Assembly: GCF_020622065.1 (NCBI RefSeq)
Contig: NZ_JAHRYQ010000002.1
Location: 1,051,905 to 1,115,904 of the forward strand
DNA: 64,000 nucleotides
Direction of reading: 5' to 3'
Source of the DNA: Geothrix sp.
GTDB lineage: Bacteria; Acidobacteriota; Holophagae; Holophagales; Holophagaceae
Shown piece after piece: positions 27,823 to 36,601 of the stretch. How positions within the stretch are numbered: position 1 is the stretch's first letter; every line of letters begins with the position of its first letter. The notes beneath the pieces were generated by a model, which saw only the letters and a program-made list of their open reading frames with translations, did not search any database and was not told where the DNA came from. The translations under genes were made by a program, and so were the position numbers.

Positions 27823-28601
27823 CAAGCTTCCCTCCTCGCGGGCACATCCAACTCCAACCACTCCTTGGCGAGGTTGAGGTAGGCCTGGGCGCCCTTGGAT
27901 CGCAGGTCGTAGAAGGCCACGGGCTTGCCGTGGCTGGGTGCCTCGGCGAGCCGGATGTTGCGGGGAATCATGGTCTGGAAGACCTTGCCCGGGAAGGCGT
28001 GGCGCACTTCGGCGGCGACCGCCGCCCCGAGGTTGGTCCGCTCCTCCGCCATGGTCAGCAGGATTCCACCGAGCCGGAGGCGGGGGTTCGGACCGGCCTG
28101 GATGCGCCGGAGCGTTTCGGTGAGTTCTGCCAGTCCATCGAGCGCGAAGAACTCGCAAGGCATGGGGACGATGACCTCGTCCGCCGCGGTGAGGGCGTTC
28201 AGGGTGATCATGCCGAGGCTGGGCGGCGGATCGATGAGGATGTAGTCGAAGCGGTCCATGAGCGGCGCAAGACCCTGCCTCAGCACCTGGAGCTGGGGCA
28301 GCTCGAAGAGTTCGAACTCCAGCTGCGCCAGATCCTTGCCTGCGGGGATCACCTGCATCATGGGCACTTCCGTGCTCAGCACGAGGGCTTCGGCTGGGGC
28401 GCCCTTCATCAGCGCGTAGGATCCCGCACGGTGGTCCGGCTTGGGGAACCCGAGACCAGTGGTGCTGTGGCCCTGAGGATCGAAGTCCACCAGCAGAACC
28501 ATCTTCTCCATCATCGCAAGCGAAGCTGCGAGGTTGATGGCCGTCGTGGTCTTGCCCACCCCGCCTTTCTGGTTGGCCAATGCCACCACCCGGGCTCGCA
28601 T
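27822..28601 (-). CDS. parA: Chromosome-partitioning ATPase ParA
   Basis: A 259-residue ParA/Soj-type ATPase that forms the gradient used by ParB-parS complexes. The deviant Walker A is KGGVGKTT (12-19), followed by [16 protein letters not shown] and the Walker [10 protein letters not shown] start at 28601 ([14 protein letters not shown]), where GAGG lies upstream at a suitable distance. The frame continues upstream to 28697 but those residues are not family-like. It precedes parB with an overlapping codon and follows dapF by about 115 bases. Confidence 0.95.
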   Translation of the reverse strand: MRARVVALANQKGGVGKTTTAINLAASLAMMEKMVLLVDFDPQGHSTTGLGFPKPDHRAGSYALMKGAPAEALVLSTEVPMMQVIPAGKDLAQLEFELFELPQLQVLRQGLAPLMDRFDYILIDPPPSLGMITLNALTAADEVIVPMPCEFFALDGLAELTETLRRIQAGPNPRLRLGGILLTMAEERTNLGAAVAAEVRHAFPGKVFQTMIPRNIRLAEAPSHGKPVAFYDLRSKGAQAYLNLAKEWLELDVPARREA

Positions 28602-28663
28602 CAGGCGGCCCTCATCATCGCTCTGGCGCTGGACAAACCACGCATCTCGGCATCCCTTCGGGT

Positions 28664-28697
28664 GTGGAACACGCCAGTCTAGCAGGTCGGGTTCCAC
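28664..28697. promoter_or_regulatory. Inverted repeat upstream of parA
   Basis: GTGGAAC (28664-28670) and GTTCCAC (28691-28697) are separated by 20 bases. Each arm equals a half of the parS core TGTTCCACGTGGAACA, but they are in the reverse arrangement and spaced apart. It is not a standard parS and may be chance or a ParB autoregulatory site. Confidence 0.3.
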
Positions 28698-28715
28698 GGC
28701 GAAGTGCCGGTGCGA

Positions 28716-29519
28716 TCAGTGGCGCATCCGCAGCAGGAGCGAGGGTTCTGGATGAACAATCCCCAACCGCCGGACCGGGCCGGAAAGCCACAAGTCGTGC
28801 CACGCGCCCTCCGCGTCCAGCGCGAGGCTCACGGTGACCACCTCGCCTCCCGCCGTGTGGAGCCGCCAGGTGCCGGGGCCTTCAGTCCGGGCGAGCCAGG
28901 CCGCCGCGACGGCGCTGCCGGTTCCGCAGCAGAGCGTTTCGCCTTCGACGCCGCGCTCCCAGGAACGGATGCGCGCCTCGCCCGGCCCGAGCACCTCGAC
29001 CACATTCACATTGGTTCCGCCGATGAGGGAGGCGTGATGGCGGAGCGGCGGCGCCAGGACCGGGAGGTCCACCGCCGCCACGGATGGCACGCGCAGGACC
29101 AGCTGCGGGTTGCCGATCCAGCCGAAGCCCGCGGGTACCTCCGTGGCCATGGGAACGGGCCGCAGGCCGAAGCCCGTCCCCTCGGGCATGCGGATGCCGA
29201 CACCGTCTTCGTCCCGGCGCAGGAGAATGCGCTCGCCGCTGGAGAGCGCTTCGACCAGGGGGCCTTCCGGGGCTCCCGGGAGGGCCATGGCCGCCCGGCT
29301 TCCATTGGAACAAAAGGATTTAGAGCCGTCGGTATCCCAGTGCTCCAGCTGCCAGAACCCCGATTCCGGCTTTTGCATCAAAAAAAGGCCATCTAAACCG
29401 AACCCGTGGCCCCTCGGGCAGAAGATTTTCGCATAATCCTCGCCAGAACAATCTTTAGCCTCATCAGCCCAGAGGTAGCCGAACACATTGCCCGAGGCGG
29501 AGGCGAGATGCAGTTCCAA
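28716..29519 (-). CDS. dapF: Diaminopimelate epimerase
   Basis: A 267-residue epimerase converting LL- to meso-diaminopimelate for lysine and peptidoglycan synthesis. Both active-site cysteines are present: Cys70 in FCSNGSRA and the one in CCGTGS near 197. These contexts differ somewhat from the usual CGNGARC and ACGTGA. The start codon is TTG at 29519, one base after the ftsB stop, with GGGAG seven bases upstream. The N-terminus (HLASASGNVFGY) aligns with the family MHGxGNDF, so a later start would cut the fold. Somewhat divergent, but the assignment is sound. Confidence 0.9.
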   Translation of the reverse strand: MELHLASASGNVFGYLWADEAKDCSGEDYAKIFCPRGHGFGLDGLFLMQKPESGFWQLEHWDTDGSKSFCSNGSRAAMALPGAPEGPLVEALSSGERILLRRDEDGVGIRMPEGTGFGLRPVPMATEVPAGFGWIGNPQLVLRVPSVAAVDLPVLAPPLRHHASLIGGTNVNVVEVLGPGEARIRSWERGVEGETLCCGTGSAVAAAWLARTEGPGTWRLHTAGGEVVTVSLALDAEGAWHDLWLSGPVRRLGIVHPEPSLLLRMRH

Positions 29520-29520
29520 G

Positions 29521-29823
29521 CTACCGCTCCCGGTTGCGGAAGGTGTAGACCGTCTCGCCGGGGCGCGCGTAGCCCTGGCGGCGGGCCAGGGCTTCCATGA
29601 GCTCGGGGTCCTTCGCCGCCAGGCGCTGGACCTCCTCCAGCAGCTCCCGGTTGCGCCGGTTAAGCTCGACCAGCCGGGCGTGGGCGGTGGCCAGCTCCGC
29701 TTCGCGCTTGCGCAGTTCGGGCAGGCCGCCCTCCGAGAAGAGCAGCGCCATCAGGGAGAGCAGGCCCGAGGCTCCCAGCACGCCCCACAGGGTGGAGGAC
29801 TTCAGGAGCCAGTTGGCGTTCAT
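29521..29823 (-). CDS. ftsB: FtsB/DivIC family septum formation initiator
   Basis: A 100-residue bitopic division protein. One transmembrane helix (about 11-30) is followed by a coiled coil (about 33-70) and the conserved ending RRQGYARPGETVYTF. FtsB/DivIC works with FtsL and FtsQ/DivIB in the divisome. It lies 12 bases after eno, a frequent eno-ftsB arrangement, and abuts dapF. Confidence 0.92.
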   Translation of the reverse strand: MNANWLLKSSTLWGVLGASGLLSLMALLFSEGGLPELRKREAELATAHARLVELNRRNRELLEEVQRLAAKDPELMEALARRQGYARPGETVYTFRNRER

Positions 29824-29835
29824 GCCCGGGTTCTC

Positions 29836-31161
<1,326 letters not shown>

Positions 31162-31189
31162 TTAGCCAGGTTGGATGAGCCGATTGGCC

Positions 31190-31675
31190 CTACTTCTTGG
31201 CGGCCTTCTTCGGCGCGGCCTTCTTCACGACCTTCTTGGCGGCCGGCTTCTTGGCGGCGGCCTTCTTCGGCGCGGCCTTCTTCACGGCCTTCTTCACGAC
31301 CTTCTTGGCGGCCGGCTTCTTGGCGGCGGCCTTCTTCGGCGCGGCCTTCTTCACGGTCTTCTTGGCAGCGGCCTTCTTCGGCGCAGCCTTCTTCGCGGCG
31401 GCCTTCTTCGGCGCAGCCTTCTTCGCAGCAGCCTTCTTCGGCGCGGCCTTCTTCACGACCTTCTTGGCAGCCGGCTTCTTGGCGGCGGCCTTCTTCGGCG
31501 CGGCCTTCTTCACGGCCTTCTTGGCAGCCGGCTTCTTGGCGGCGGCCTTCTTCGGCGCGGCCTTCTTCGCGGCGGGCTTCTTGGCGGCGGCCTTCTTCTT
31601 GGGGGCAGCCTTCTTCGCCGGCTTCTTGGCGGCGACGGGTTCGGTGGGGGCGACCAGGTTGGTCAGTTCGGCCAT
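31190..31675 (-). CDS. Candidate independent histone H1-like Lys/Ala-rich protein (internal start)
   Basis: An ATG at 31675 (MAELTNLVAPTEPV) lies in frame within the TrpC-like ORF, with AAAGGAG six bases upstream. This is among the best Shine-Dalgarno sequences in the window. Starting there gives a 161-residue protein made almost entirely of AAKK, APKK and PAAKK repeats, like bacterial histone H1-like proteins (HctB, AlgP, BpH1 type) that bind DNA non-specifically. Whether it is made separately, only as a fusion tail, or both, cannot be decided from sequence. Its lysine-rich repeats predict nucleoid or nucleic-acid binding. Confidence 0.65.
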   Translation of the reverse strand: MAELTNLVAPTEPVAAKKPAKKAAPKKKAAAKKPAAKKAAPKKAAAKKPAAKKAVKKAAPKKAAAKKPAAKKVVKKAAPKKAAAKKAAPKKAAAKKAAPKKAAAKKTVKKAAPKKAAAKKPAAKKVVKKAVKKAAPKKAAAKKPAAKKVVKKAAPKKAAKK

Positions 31676-32644
31676 GGGTGGCTCCTTTGCGCCCTTTTGG
31701 GCGAGGTTGGAAGGGGTCGTACGGAAAGATGGTTTGTCCTTAGCATCTTTCATGCCAGGTGCGGACACATCTTTCCGCGGGGTGGATGGGCGTTCCTTGG
31801 CTGCAGATGCAGCCGTGGGGGCTTGCGCCGCCTCAGCGGCAGAGCCGGTCTTGCCCTTGGGCTTCGCGGCTTTTTTCGGGGGCTCCACGCCAGCCAGGAT
31901 CTGGGCCAGGCGCTTGCCGGGATAGTAGTCATCGAGAAGGGCATCGCCGATGACCAGGCCATGGACACCCAGGGCCTCCATCTGCTTGATCTGCTCCAAC
32001 CGGTGGATGCCGCCCTCGACCAGCTTCAGGCAGCTCTTGGGCACCTTCTTGACCAGCGCCACGGCCTGATCCCATGAGGCGGCCCATGTATCGAGGTTCC
32101 TCCCCACGGCGCAGATGATGTCGGCGCCCGCTTCCACGGCGCGCTGCAACTCAGCCTCCGAGGTCACCTCGACCACGACATCAAGTCCCTTGCTGGTGGC
32201 GAACTTCAGGAGCACCTGGAGGCGCTCATCGCTCAGCAGGGCTGGCATCAGGAAGATGGCGTCCGCGCCGAGGATCTTGCTCTCCTCGACCTGGTACTCC
32301 TCGAAGATGAACTCGCGGCGGATCAAGGGCACCTTCACCTGGCCCCGGACTTCGGAGAGGTGCTTGTCCTCGCCGTAGTAGAGGAACTTGTCCGTGGCCA
32401 CCGACAGGGCCCGGGCTCCGTTTTCGACCAGGCTCTTGGCATGGGTCGAGGCTTTGTACGACTCCCGGACCTGGCCACGGCCGGGATCGCCCCCGGCCAC
32501 CTCACCTAAGATAGTGATTCCAGGCTGGCTAAGCTCTTCCTTCAACGAATGATGACCCTTGTAGGCATCTTTCACCGCCACAGGGCCCCGCTGCTTCTTG
32601 ATTTCCACATCCAGGGCCTTGAAGATGGCGACTTTCTTTAGCAT
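31190..32644 (-). CDS. TrpC-like (IGPS-family) barrel fused to histone H1-like tail
   Basis: A 484-residue ORF. Residues 1 to about 255 are an indole-3-glycerol-phosphate-synthase-like barrel (ALSVATDKFLYYGE, RREFIFEEYQVEESKILGADAIFL, VVVEVTSEAELQRAVEAGADII). Compared with IGPS motifs as I know them, EVAGGDPGRG replaces ExKxASPSKG (Lys lost), RREF replaces RKDF (catalytic Lys to Arg), AVGRNL replaces INNRNL (Asn lost) and VEGGI replaces SESGI (Ser lost). The two glutamates remain. Residues about 256-323 are a low-complexity linker. 324-484 is a Lys/Ala/Pro repeat tail. No other trp gene is near. It may be a pseudoenzyme or a new activity, possibly tethered to DNA. A strong promoter lies upstream. 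Confidence 0.8.
   Translation of the reverse strand: MLKKVAIFKALDVEIKKQRGPVAVKDAYKGHHSLKEELSQPGITILGEVAGGDPGRGQVRESYKASTHAKSLVENGARALSVATDKFLYYGEDKHLSEVRGQVKVPLIRREFIFEEYQVEESKILGADAIFLMPALLSDERLQVLLKFATSKGLDVVVEVTSEAELQRAVEAGADIICAVGRNLDTWAASWDQAVALVKKVPKSCLKLVEGGIHRLEQIKQMEALGVHGLVIGDALLDDYYPGKRLAQILAGVEPPKKAAKPKGKTGSAAEAAQAPTAASAAKERPSTPRKDVSAPGMKDAKDKPSFRTTPSNLAQKGAKEPPMAELTNLVAPTEPVAAKKPAKKAAPKKKAAAKKPAAKKAAPKKAAAKKPAAKKAVKKAAPKKAAAKKPAAKKVVKKAAPKKAAAKKAAPKKAAAKKAAPKKAAAKKTVKKAAPKKAAAKKPAAKKVVKKAVKKAAPKKAAAKKPAAKKVVKKAAPKKAAKK
31197..31640. repeat. Imperfect tandem repeats encoding Lys/Ala tail
   Basis: GCCTTCTTCGGCGC-type units recur throughout, building larger blocks of about 60-80 bases that encode PAAKKxVKKAAPKKAAAKK. 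Such DNA is prone to slippage, so copy number is likely to vary between strains without frameshift when units of three change. Confidence 0.85.
31723..31776. repeat. Nested inverted repeat in the linker before the internal start
   Basis: GGAAAGATG (31723-31731) can pair with CATCTTTC (31744-31751) or, over nine bases, with CATCTTTCC (31768-31776). The stretch is more AT-rich than the surrounding coding DNA and lies about 50-100 bases upstream of the internal ATG, as expected of a former or present intergenic control region. Confidence 0.55.
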
Positions 32645-33130
32645 TTCCCACGCTCCAAATCTCAGATACCTCGCTGTTGGCCCTATGGGGAAGATGATCG
32701 GTCGTTTTTCCTCTGATTCAACATAAAACCAGCGATCTGGATGAGGTCAACAGAGAAAAACGAAAAATCTTCATTTTTTTTGACGCTACCTCCCCCCCAG
32801 GTGCCCATTCGTTTCCCACTCGGGTGAACCGCTTTCTCCTCCATCCGATCCACGCGATCACCGCTGGATCCAGCAACGCCGCATCGATGCGCGTGTTCGC
32901 GCCGACCCCTGGGAACCCGCACCATCGCGCGCTTCACGGCCTGCGATCCCTTCGGCCACACTCCGTCGCGATCCTGGCCTGGAACCGTCGGAACGCCCTG
33001 TGCGCGGGTGGTTCCGCTTCGTGCCGCGGGTCGCAGGCTCCTCCTGTTAGGCTTCAACTCGCGCCATCCATCACCTCTGCGGCGCCGTGAATGCGGCCCG
33101 TGGAACCCCGCCGAAACGCCCGAGGCACCC
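32645..33130. other. Longest intergenic region (486 bases)
   Basis: The left third (about 32690-32790) is AT-rich and contains the leftward promoter of the TrpC-like gene. The remaining 340 bases before upp are GC-rich. I see no tRNA, no conserved structured RNA and no convincing small gene in them. Open frames there have codon patterns unlike the neighbours. Confidence 0.6.
32722..32781 (-). promoter_or_regulatory. Strong sigma-70-type promoter with UP-like A/T tracts
   Basis: Read on the minus strand, TTGACC (32750-32745) is followed after 16 bases by TTTTAT (32728-32723). Runs of A and T (32755-32781) lie directly upstream of the -35, as in UP elements. The predicted leader to the TrpC-like ATG at 32644 is about 70 bases. 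Confidence 0.65.
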
Positions 33131-33757
33131 ATGACGATCCATGTGCTTGACCATCCCCTCGTCCATCACAAGCTCTCCCTCATCCGTGATCGCAAGACAC
33201 CCGGCAGCCTCTTCCGTGCGCTGATCGAAGAGGTCGGCCTGATCCTCGCGGTCGAATCGACGCGCGACCTTCCCGTCGAATCCGTGGTCGTGGAAACGCC
33301 GCTGGAGCGCACCACCACGCTCCGCCTGAAGTCCCTCGATCTGGTGCTGGTCCCCGTACTGCGTGCTGGGCTCGGCCTGCTGCCCTCCTTCCTGCAGCTG
33401 CTCCCGACGGCCAAGGTCGGCCACCTCGGGCTCTACCGCGATCACGATTCCCTGGTGCCCGTACCCTACTACCGGAACTTCCCGCCCATGCTCGAGGCGC
33501 GCCCCGTCTTCGTGCTCGACCCCATGCTCGCCACGGGCGGCAGCGCATCGGAAGCGGTCCGACAGCTCAAGAGCGCCGGCGCCGTGAACCTCACCCTCGT
33601 CGCACTGCTCGCCGCCCCCGAGGGCCTCGAGCGCCTCCACGCCGACCATCCCGACCTGAAAATCGTCGTGGGCGCCGTCGACCGCCAGCTCAACGACAAG
33701 GGCTACATCCTCCCTGGCCTGGGCGACGCGGGCGACCGGCTGTTCGGAACGGCCTAG
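33131..33757 (+). CDS. upp: Uracil phosphoribosyltransferase
   Basis: A 208-residue pyrimidine-salvage enzyme making UMP from uracil and PRPP. The PRPP-binding motif is VFVLDPMLATGGSASEA near residue 126. The uracil-binding C-terminus is YILPGLGDAGDRLFGT. The N-terminal VLDHPLVHHKLSLIRD is typical. The ATG at 33131 is used. The upstream in-frame extension to 33008 is not family-like. It stands alone with a short palindromic spacer downstream. Confidence 0.96.
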   Translation: MTIHVLDHPLVHHKLSLIRDRKTPGSLFRALIEEVGLILAVESTRDLPVESVVVETPLERTTTLRLKSLDLVLVPVLRAGLGLLPSFLQLLPTAKVGHLGLYRDHDSLVPVPYYRNFPPMLEARPVFVLDPMLATGGSASEAVRQLKSAGAVNLTLVALLAAPEGLERLHADHPDLKIVVGAVDRQLNDKGYILPGLGDAGDRLFGTA

Positions 33758-33808
33758 GCCCATTAGAACCCTCGGTACAGCCCCGGCGGGCGTCGCGATG
33801 CCGCGTCA

Positions 33809-33821
33809 CGCACGCCGTGCG
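33809..33821. repeat. Short palindrome after upp
   Basis: CGCACG-C-CGTGCG is a perfect palindrome in a GC-rich 119-base spacer between upp and the flagellar cluster. It could be a REP-like element or a hairpin shared by the convergent transcripts. Confidence 0.35.
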
Positions 33822-33876
33822 CAGTGCCCCCGCTACGCGTCTCCCCGCGCGATCTCGGGAAGGGTGTTAGGCGCTC

Positions 33877-34176
33877 TTAGCGGGCGCTGGCGCCGTATCC
33901 CTTGAGTGCGCGCTGGCCCCGCTCCTGCCCCGCGAGCTCATGCCGGATCGCATCCATCTCCTTGGCCAACCGGTCGACGACTGAAGGCACCCGGTCCCCT
34001 AACGCATGGGCGCGCTTGAGGATCTCCGGCCACTCCGGACCGCGCTCGGCGCGGGCCGCGGCTTCCGCGAACCGCTGGTTCCATCCGAGCAGGAAGTCCG
34101 GGTCGGGAACCCACGCCGGGTCCGCAAGGATGCCTTCCAGCTCCTCTACCAGCCCGAGCACCAGGGCGTCACTCAT
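33877..34176 (-). CDS. Small flagellar protein, FliT-like candidate
   Basis: A 99-residue helical protein whose start overlaps the fliS stop (ATGA). It is acidic in the first half and basic at the end (GQERGQRALKGYGASAR). Its position last in fliC-flaG-fliD-fliS, its size and its helical character fit a FliT-type export chaperone for the cap protein, but the sequence match is weak. An alternative is an unrelated small flagellar regulator. Confidence 0.6.
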   Translation of the reverse strand: MSDALVLGLVEELEGILADPAWVPDPDFLLGWNQRFAEAAARAERGPEWPEILKRAHALGDRVPSVVDRLAKEMDAIRHELAGQERGQRALKGYGASAR

Positions 34177-34601
34177 CCCGCGAGGGCGCCGGTCAGAAAG
34201 GGCGTCTGGGCCTGAGCCGCGCCCACCTTCATCTGATGCAGTTGTTCCCAGGTCTGCTTCAGGTCGCCCATCTGCTCACTGATGCGCTCCAGCCTCTCGG
34301 GCTGCCGCTTCATGTTCGCCTGCATCAATTCCCGGCCCCACCATTCATAGGTGCGGAGGAGGTTGGTGGCCAGTTCCCCGCCCTCTTCCCGGTTCAGGCG
34401 CAGGGTCAGTTCCTGGAGGATGGCGAAGACCCGGTCCGTGGCCTGTGCCTGGCCCGGACAATCGCGCCGGCCCATGGCCTGCACGGTCTTGAGCAGGTAC
34501 CGCTGCCCAGCCTCGAGCAGCATGGCGACCAACTGCTCCGGCGAAGCGCCCATGACCTTCTGGGCAAGGTACTGATCAGTGGCGCGGCTATAAGGAGTCA
34601 T
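34173..34601 (-). CDS. fliS: Flagellar export chaperone FliS
   Basis: A 142-residue four-helix chaperone that binds the flagellin C-terminus and prevents polymerisation in the cytoplasm. The N-terminus MTPYSRATDQYLAQKVMGASPEQLVAMLLEAGQRYL and the following helix (RVFAILQELTLRLNREEGGELATNLLRTYEWW) are characteristic. AAGGAAGG precedes the start. It lies about 50 bases after fliD. Confidence 0.93.
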   Translation of the reverse strand: MTPYSRATDQYLAQKVMGASPEQLVAMLLEAGQRYLLKTVQAMGRRDCPGQAQATDRVFAILQELTLRLNREEGGELATNLLRTYEWWGRELMQANMKRQPERLERISEQMGDLKQTWEQLHQMKVGAAQAQTPFLTGALAG

Positions 34602-34654
34602 GGGGAATGCCTTCCTTCAGATTCTCATCGGTCCGAGCCCGGACGAACTCAAGT

Positions 34655-36115
34655 TCAACTCAGCTTGGACAGCGCCGTGGCGGACCCTTGCAACTGCGAC
34701 ACCGCCGACTCCATTCGGGCGAACTGCGCGGTGAGCACGGCCTTCCGGCGATCCATCCGCGACTGCCAGGTGCTGATCTGGGAAGTCAGGGATTGGTTCT
34801 GGAGGGTGATCTGCTGCATGTCCTGGGCCAGGCTGCCCGTGACGGCGGCCGTGATGTCGGTGATGGTCTTGCCGGTCACCTGGGCCACACCACCACCGGC
34901 CGCATTCGTGAAGATCTGTTTGACGGCGGCCGGATCCGTGTCCAGGGCCTTCTGGAAAGCCGTGACATCGAGAGAGAGGGTTCCGTCGGCCCCGGTCTTG
35001 AGGCCCACGGCCGAAGGTGCCGTGAGCGTCGCGCCACCGGGCAGCCCCGTGGCGACCCCCGTGAGGGCGGCCCGCACCTGCTGCATGATGGCGCGGGTCT
35101 GTCCGTCCCCGGTCAGCACACCCGCGGTCTTGTTGCCGGAGCTGTCCTTGGTCACGGCCGTGGCCGCCTTGTAGGCCTGGAGCAGGGTGTTGTACTTGCT
35201 CACCACATCCTGCATGGCCGTCGTGATGGCGGACTTGTCCTGACTCACCGTCAGGGTGGTGCTGCCCGTCTGGCCACCTTGCTTGAGGGTGAAGGTCATC
35301 CCATCCACCGCATCGGTCACCACATTCGATTTCCGGGTGAGCGAAACGCCGTTCAAGGTGAAGAGGGCGTCCACCGCTGCGGGCGACTGCAGCCCACCCG
35401 CCAGCGTCACAGGGTCGGCGGAGGCGGTGATGCCGATGGTGTTCGTGGAGCCCCCGGCCGTCAGGTCCGCCAGGGTGATCACCCCCTGCGTGGAGCCCGT
35501 CCCGGTGTCCTGGGCCGTCAGCACCAGCTGATAGGGCGTGGAGCCCGATCCCGTGTTGACCACCGAGGCGGTCACGCCCGCGCCGGAGGCGTTGATGGCA
35601 TCCCGCAGGGCGTTGAGGTTGTTCTGAGCCGGATCGGTGAGCGAGAAGGTATGAACCACGCCATCCGTCCCCCGGATGCCGAAGCTCTCGGTGCTCCCCG
35701 GGGCGAAGATCGCAGTGGTCTGGGGGTTGGCGACCGCCATCGTGTTGGTGGGGCCCCCGAGATCCGGGCCCTGGGCCGGCGAGATCCGGGCCCTGGTGGC
35801 AACCTGGGTGACCCGGAGGTCATAACTGCCTACGGCGGCCCCCGAAGCGGTCGCCGAAACATAAGTGCCGTTGGGATCCGAACTCGCGACGCTCCGGGCG
35901 TCGAAACTCGTCGCGCTGAGGGCCGCCAGGCTGGAACCCAGGGCCGCCAGGTTGCTGCTCATGGTGGTCAGCGCAGTCGTGCGCTTGGTGTTGGCCGCCT
36001 GCCGGGCCTGCAAGCGCTGCAGTGGAAGGCTTTCCTGCTGGAGGATGGCTGTCACCAGCTGATCCGTCTGGACGCCCGAGAAGATGCCCGAAAAGCTGAC
36101 CGACGACGATGCCAT
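34655..36115 (-). CDS. fliD: Flagellar filament cap protein FliD
   Basis: A 486-residue cap (hook-associated protein 2) that guides flagellin assembly at the filament tip. The N-terminal coiled-coil domain contains GIFSGVQTDQLVTAIL and a helix with LPLQRLQARQAA. The variable middle is Ser/Thr/Ala-rich. The C-terminal domain ends with a heptad helix (SLTSQISTWQSRMDRRKAVLTAQFARMESAVSQLQ). It is placed between flaG and fliS in the canonical order. Confidence 0.95.
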   Translation of the reverse strand: MASSSVSFSGIFSGVQTDQLVTAILQQESLPLQRLQARQAANTKRTTALTTMSSNLAALGSSLAALSATSFDARSVASSDPNGTYVSATASGAAVGSYDLRVTQVATRARISPAQGPDLGGPTNTMAVANPQTTAIFAPGSTESFGIRGTDGVVHTFSLTDPAQNNLNALRDAINASGAGVTASVVNTGSGSTPYQLVLTAQDTGTGSTQGVITLADLTAGGSTNTIGITASADPVTLAGGLQSPAAVDALFTLNGVSLTRKSNVVTDAVDGMTFTLKQGGQTGSTTLTVSQDKSAITTAMQDVVSKYNTLLQAYKAATAVTKDSSGNKTAGVLTGDGQTRAIMQQVRAALTGVATGLPGGATLTAPSAVGLKTGADGTLSLDVTAFQKALDTDPAAVKQIFTNAAGGGVAQVTGKTITDITAAVTGSLAQDMQQITLQNQSLTSQISTWQSRMDRRKAVLTAQFARMESAVSQLQGSATALSKLS

Positions 36116-36139
36116 GGAATACCTCCCTCCCAGCCGGGC

Positions 36140-36532
36140 TCAGCCCTTCTGGTCCACCAGGATGCCAGCGGCGGTCTTGGCGTCGGCCATCTCACGCAAT
36201 TTCCTCGCCGCCCCCAGAACCTCCTCGGAGGGAATCTGAAGGATGACCTCTCCGGTGGAGTGGTCGACGACCTTGAAATACATTTTTCCCGTGCCCTTGT
36301 CCACCAGGAACCGGAGTTCCGACGAGGACTGCTGCACATGCGCCTGCAGGGCCTCCACGGCCCGATCAAGCGTCATCGCGGGTGCACCTGGATTCCCCGT
36401 TCCCGGCTGTGCGGGCCGGGGTTCGTCAACTTGGGCGGGTCGGTCTGAGACCGGCTGGGCCTTCGGAGCGTTGAAGAAAACCGCCTGAACGCCGGCCGCC
36501 AAGCTGCCTGTGGGGGTGATGAGATCGGCCAT
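36140..36532 (-). CDS. flaG: FlaG family flagellar protein
   Basis: A 130-residue FlaG protein, a family implicated in filament length control. The first 60 residues are disordered and Pro/Ala-rich. The conserved domain is SELRFLVDKGTGKMYFKVVDHSTGEVILQIPSEEVL. I use the ATG at 36532 (MADLITPTG), which has AGGAGG five bases upstream. The in-frame ATG at 36553 lies in the fliC hairpin and has no Shine-Dalgarno. Confidence 0.9.
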   Translation of the reverse strand: MADLITPTGSLAAGVQAVFFNAPKAQPVSDRPAQVDEPRPAQPGTGNPGAPAMTLDRAVEALQAHVQQSSSELRFLVDKGTGKMYFKVVDHSTGEVILQIPSEEVLGAARKLREMADAKTAAGILVDQKG

Positions 36533-36553
36533 TTCAGCCTCCTCAGCCGACAT

Positions 36554-36584
36554 TCGGGAGGGCAGGTTTGACCTGCCCCCCCGA
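36554..36584 (-). terminator. Hairpin terminator after fliC
   Basis: A 14-base stem (one G-T wobble on the RNA) with loop CAA lies between fliC and flaG. There is no T-run. It probably protects the abundant fliC mRNA or attenuates readthrough into flaG-fliD-fliS. Confidence 0.65.
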
Positions 36585-36601
36585 GTGATCAGCCATCCCT
36601 A

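Noticed and set aside
31175-32077. Leu/Gly-rich 300-codon frame opposite the histone-like tail
   Set aside because: Direct complement of the Lys/Ala repeats. It looks membrane-like only because of the repeat.
32683-33132. 149-codon minus-strand frame in the longest intergenic region
   Set aside because: It spans the TrpC-like promoter and the upp start, has an atypical composition and no domain.
34607-36448. 613-codon plus-strand frame opposite fliD/flaG
   Set aside because: Shadow of the flagellar genes on the opposite strand.
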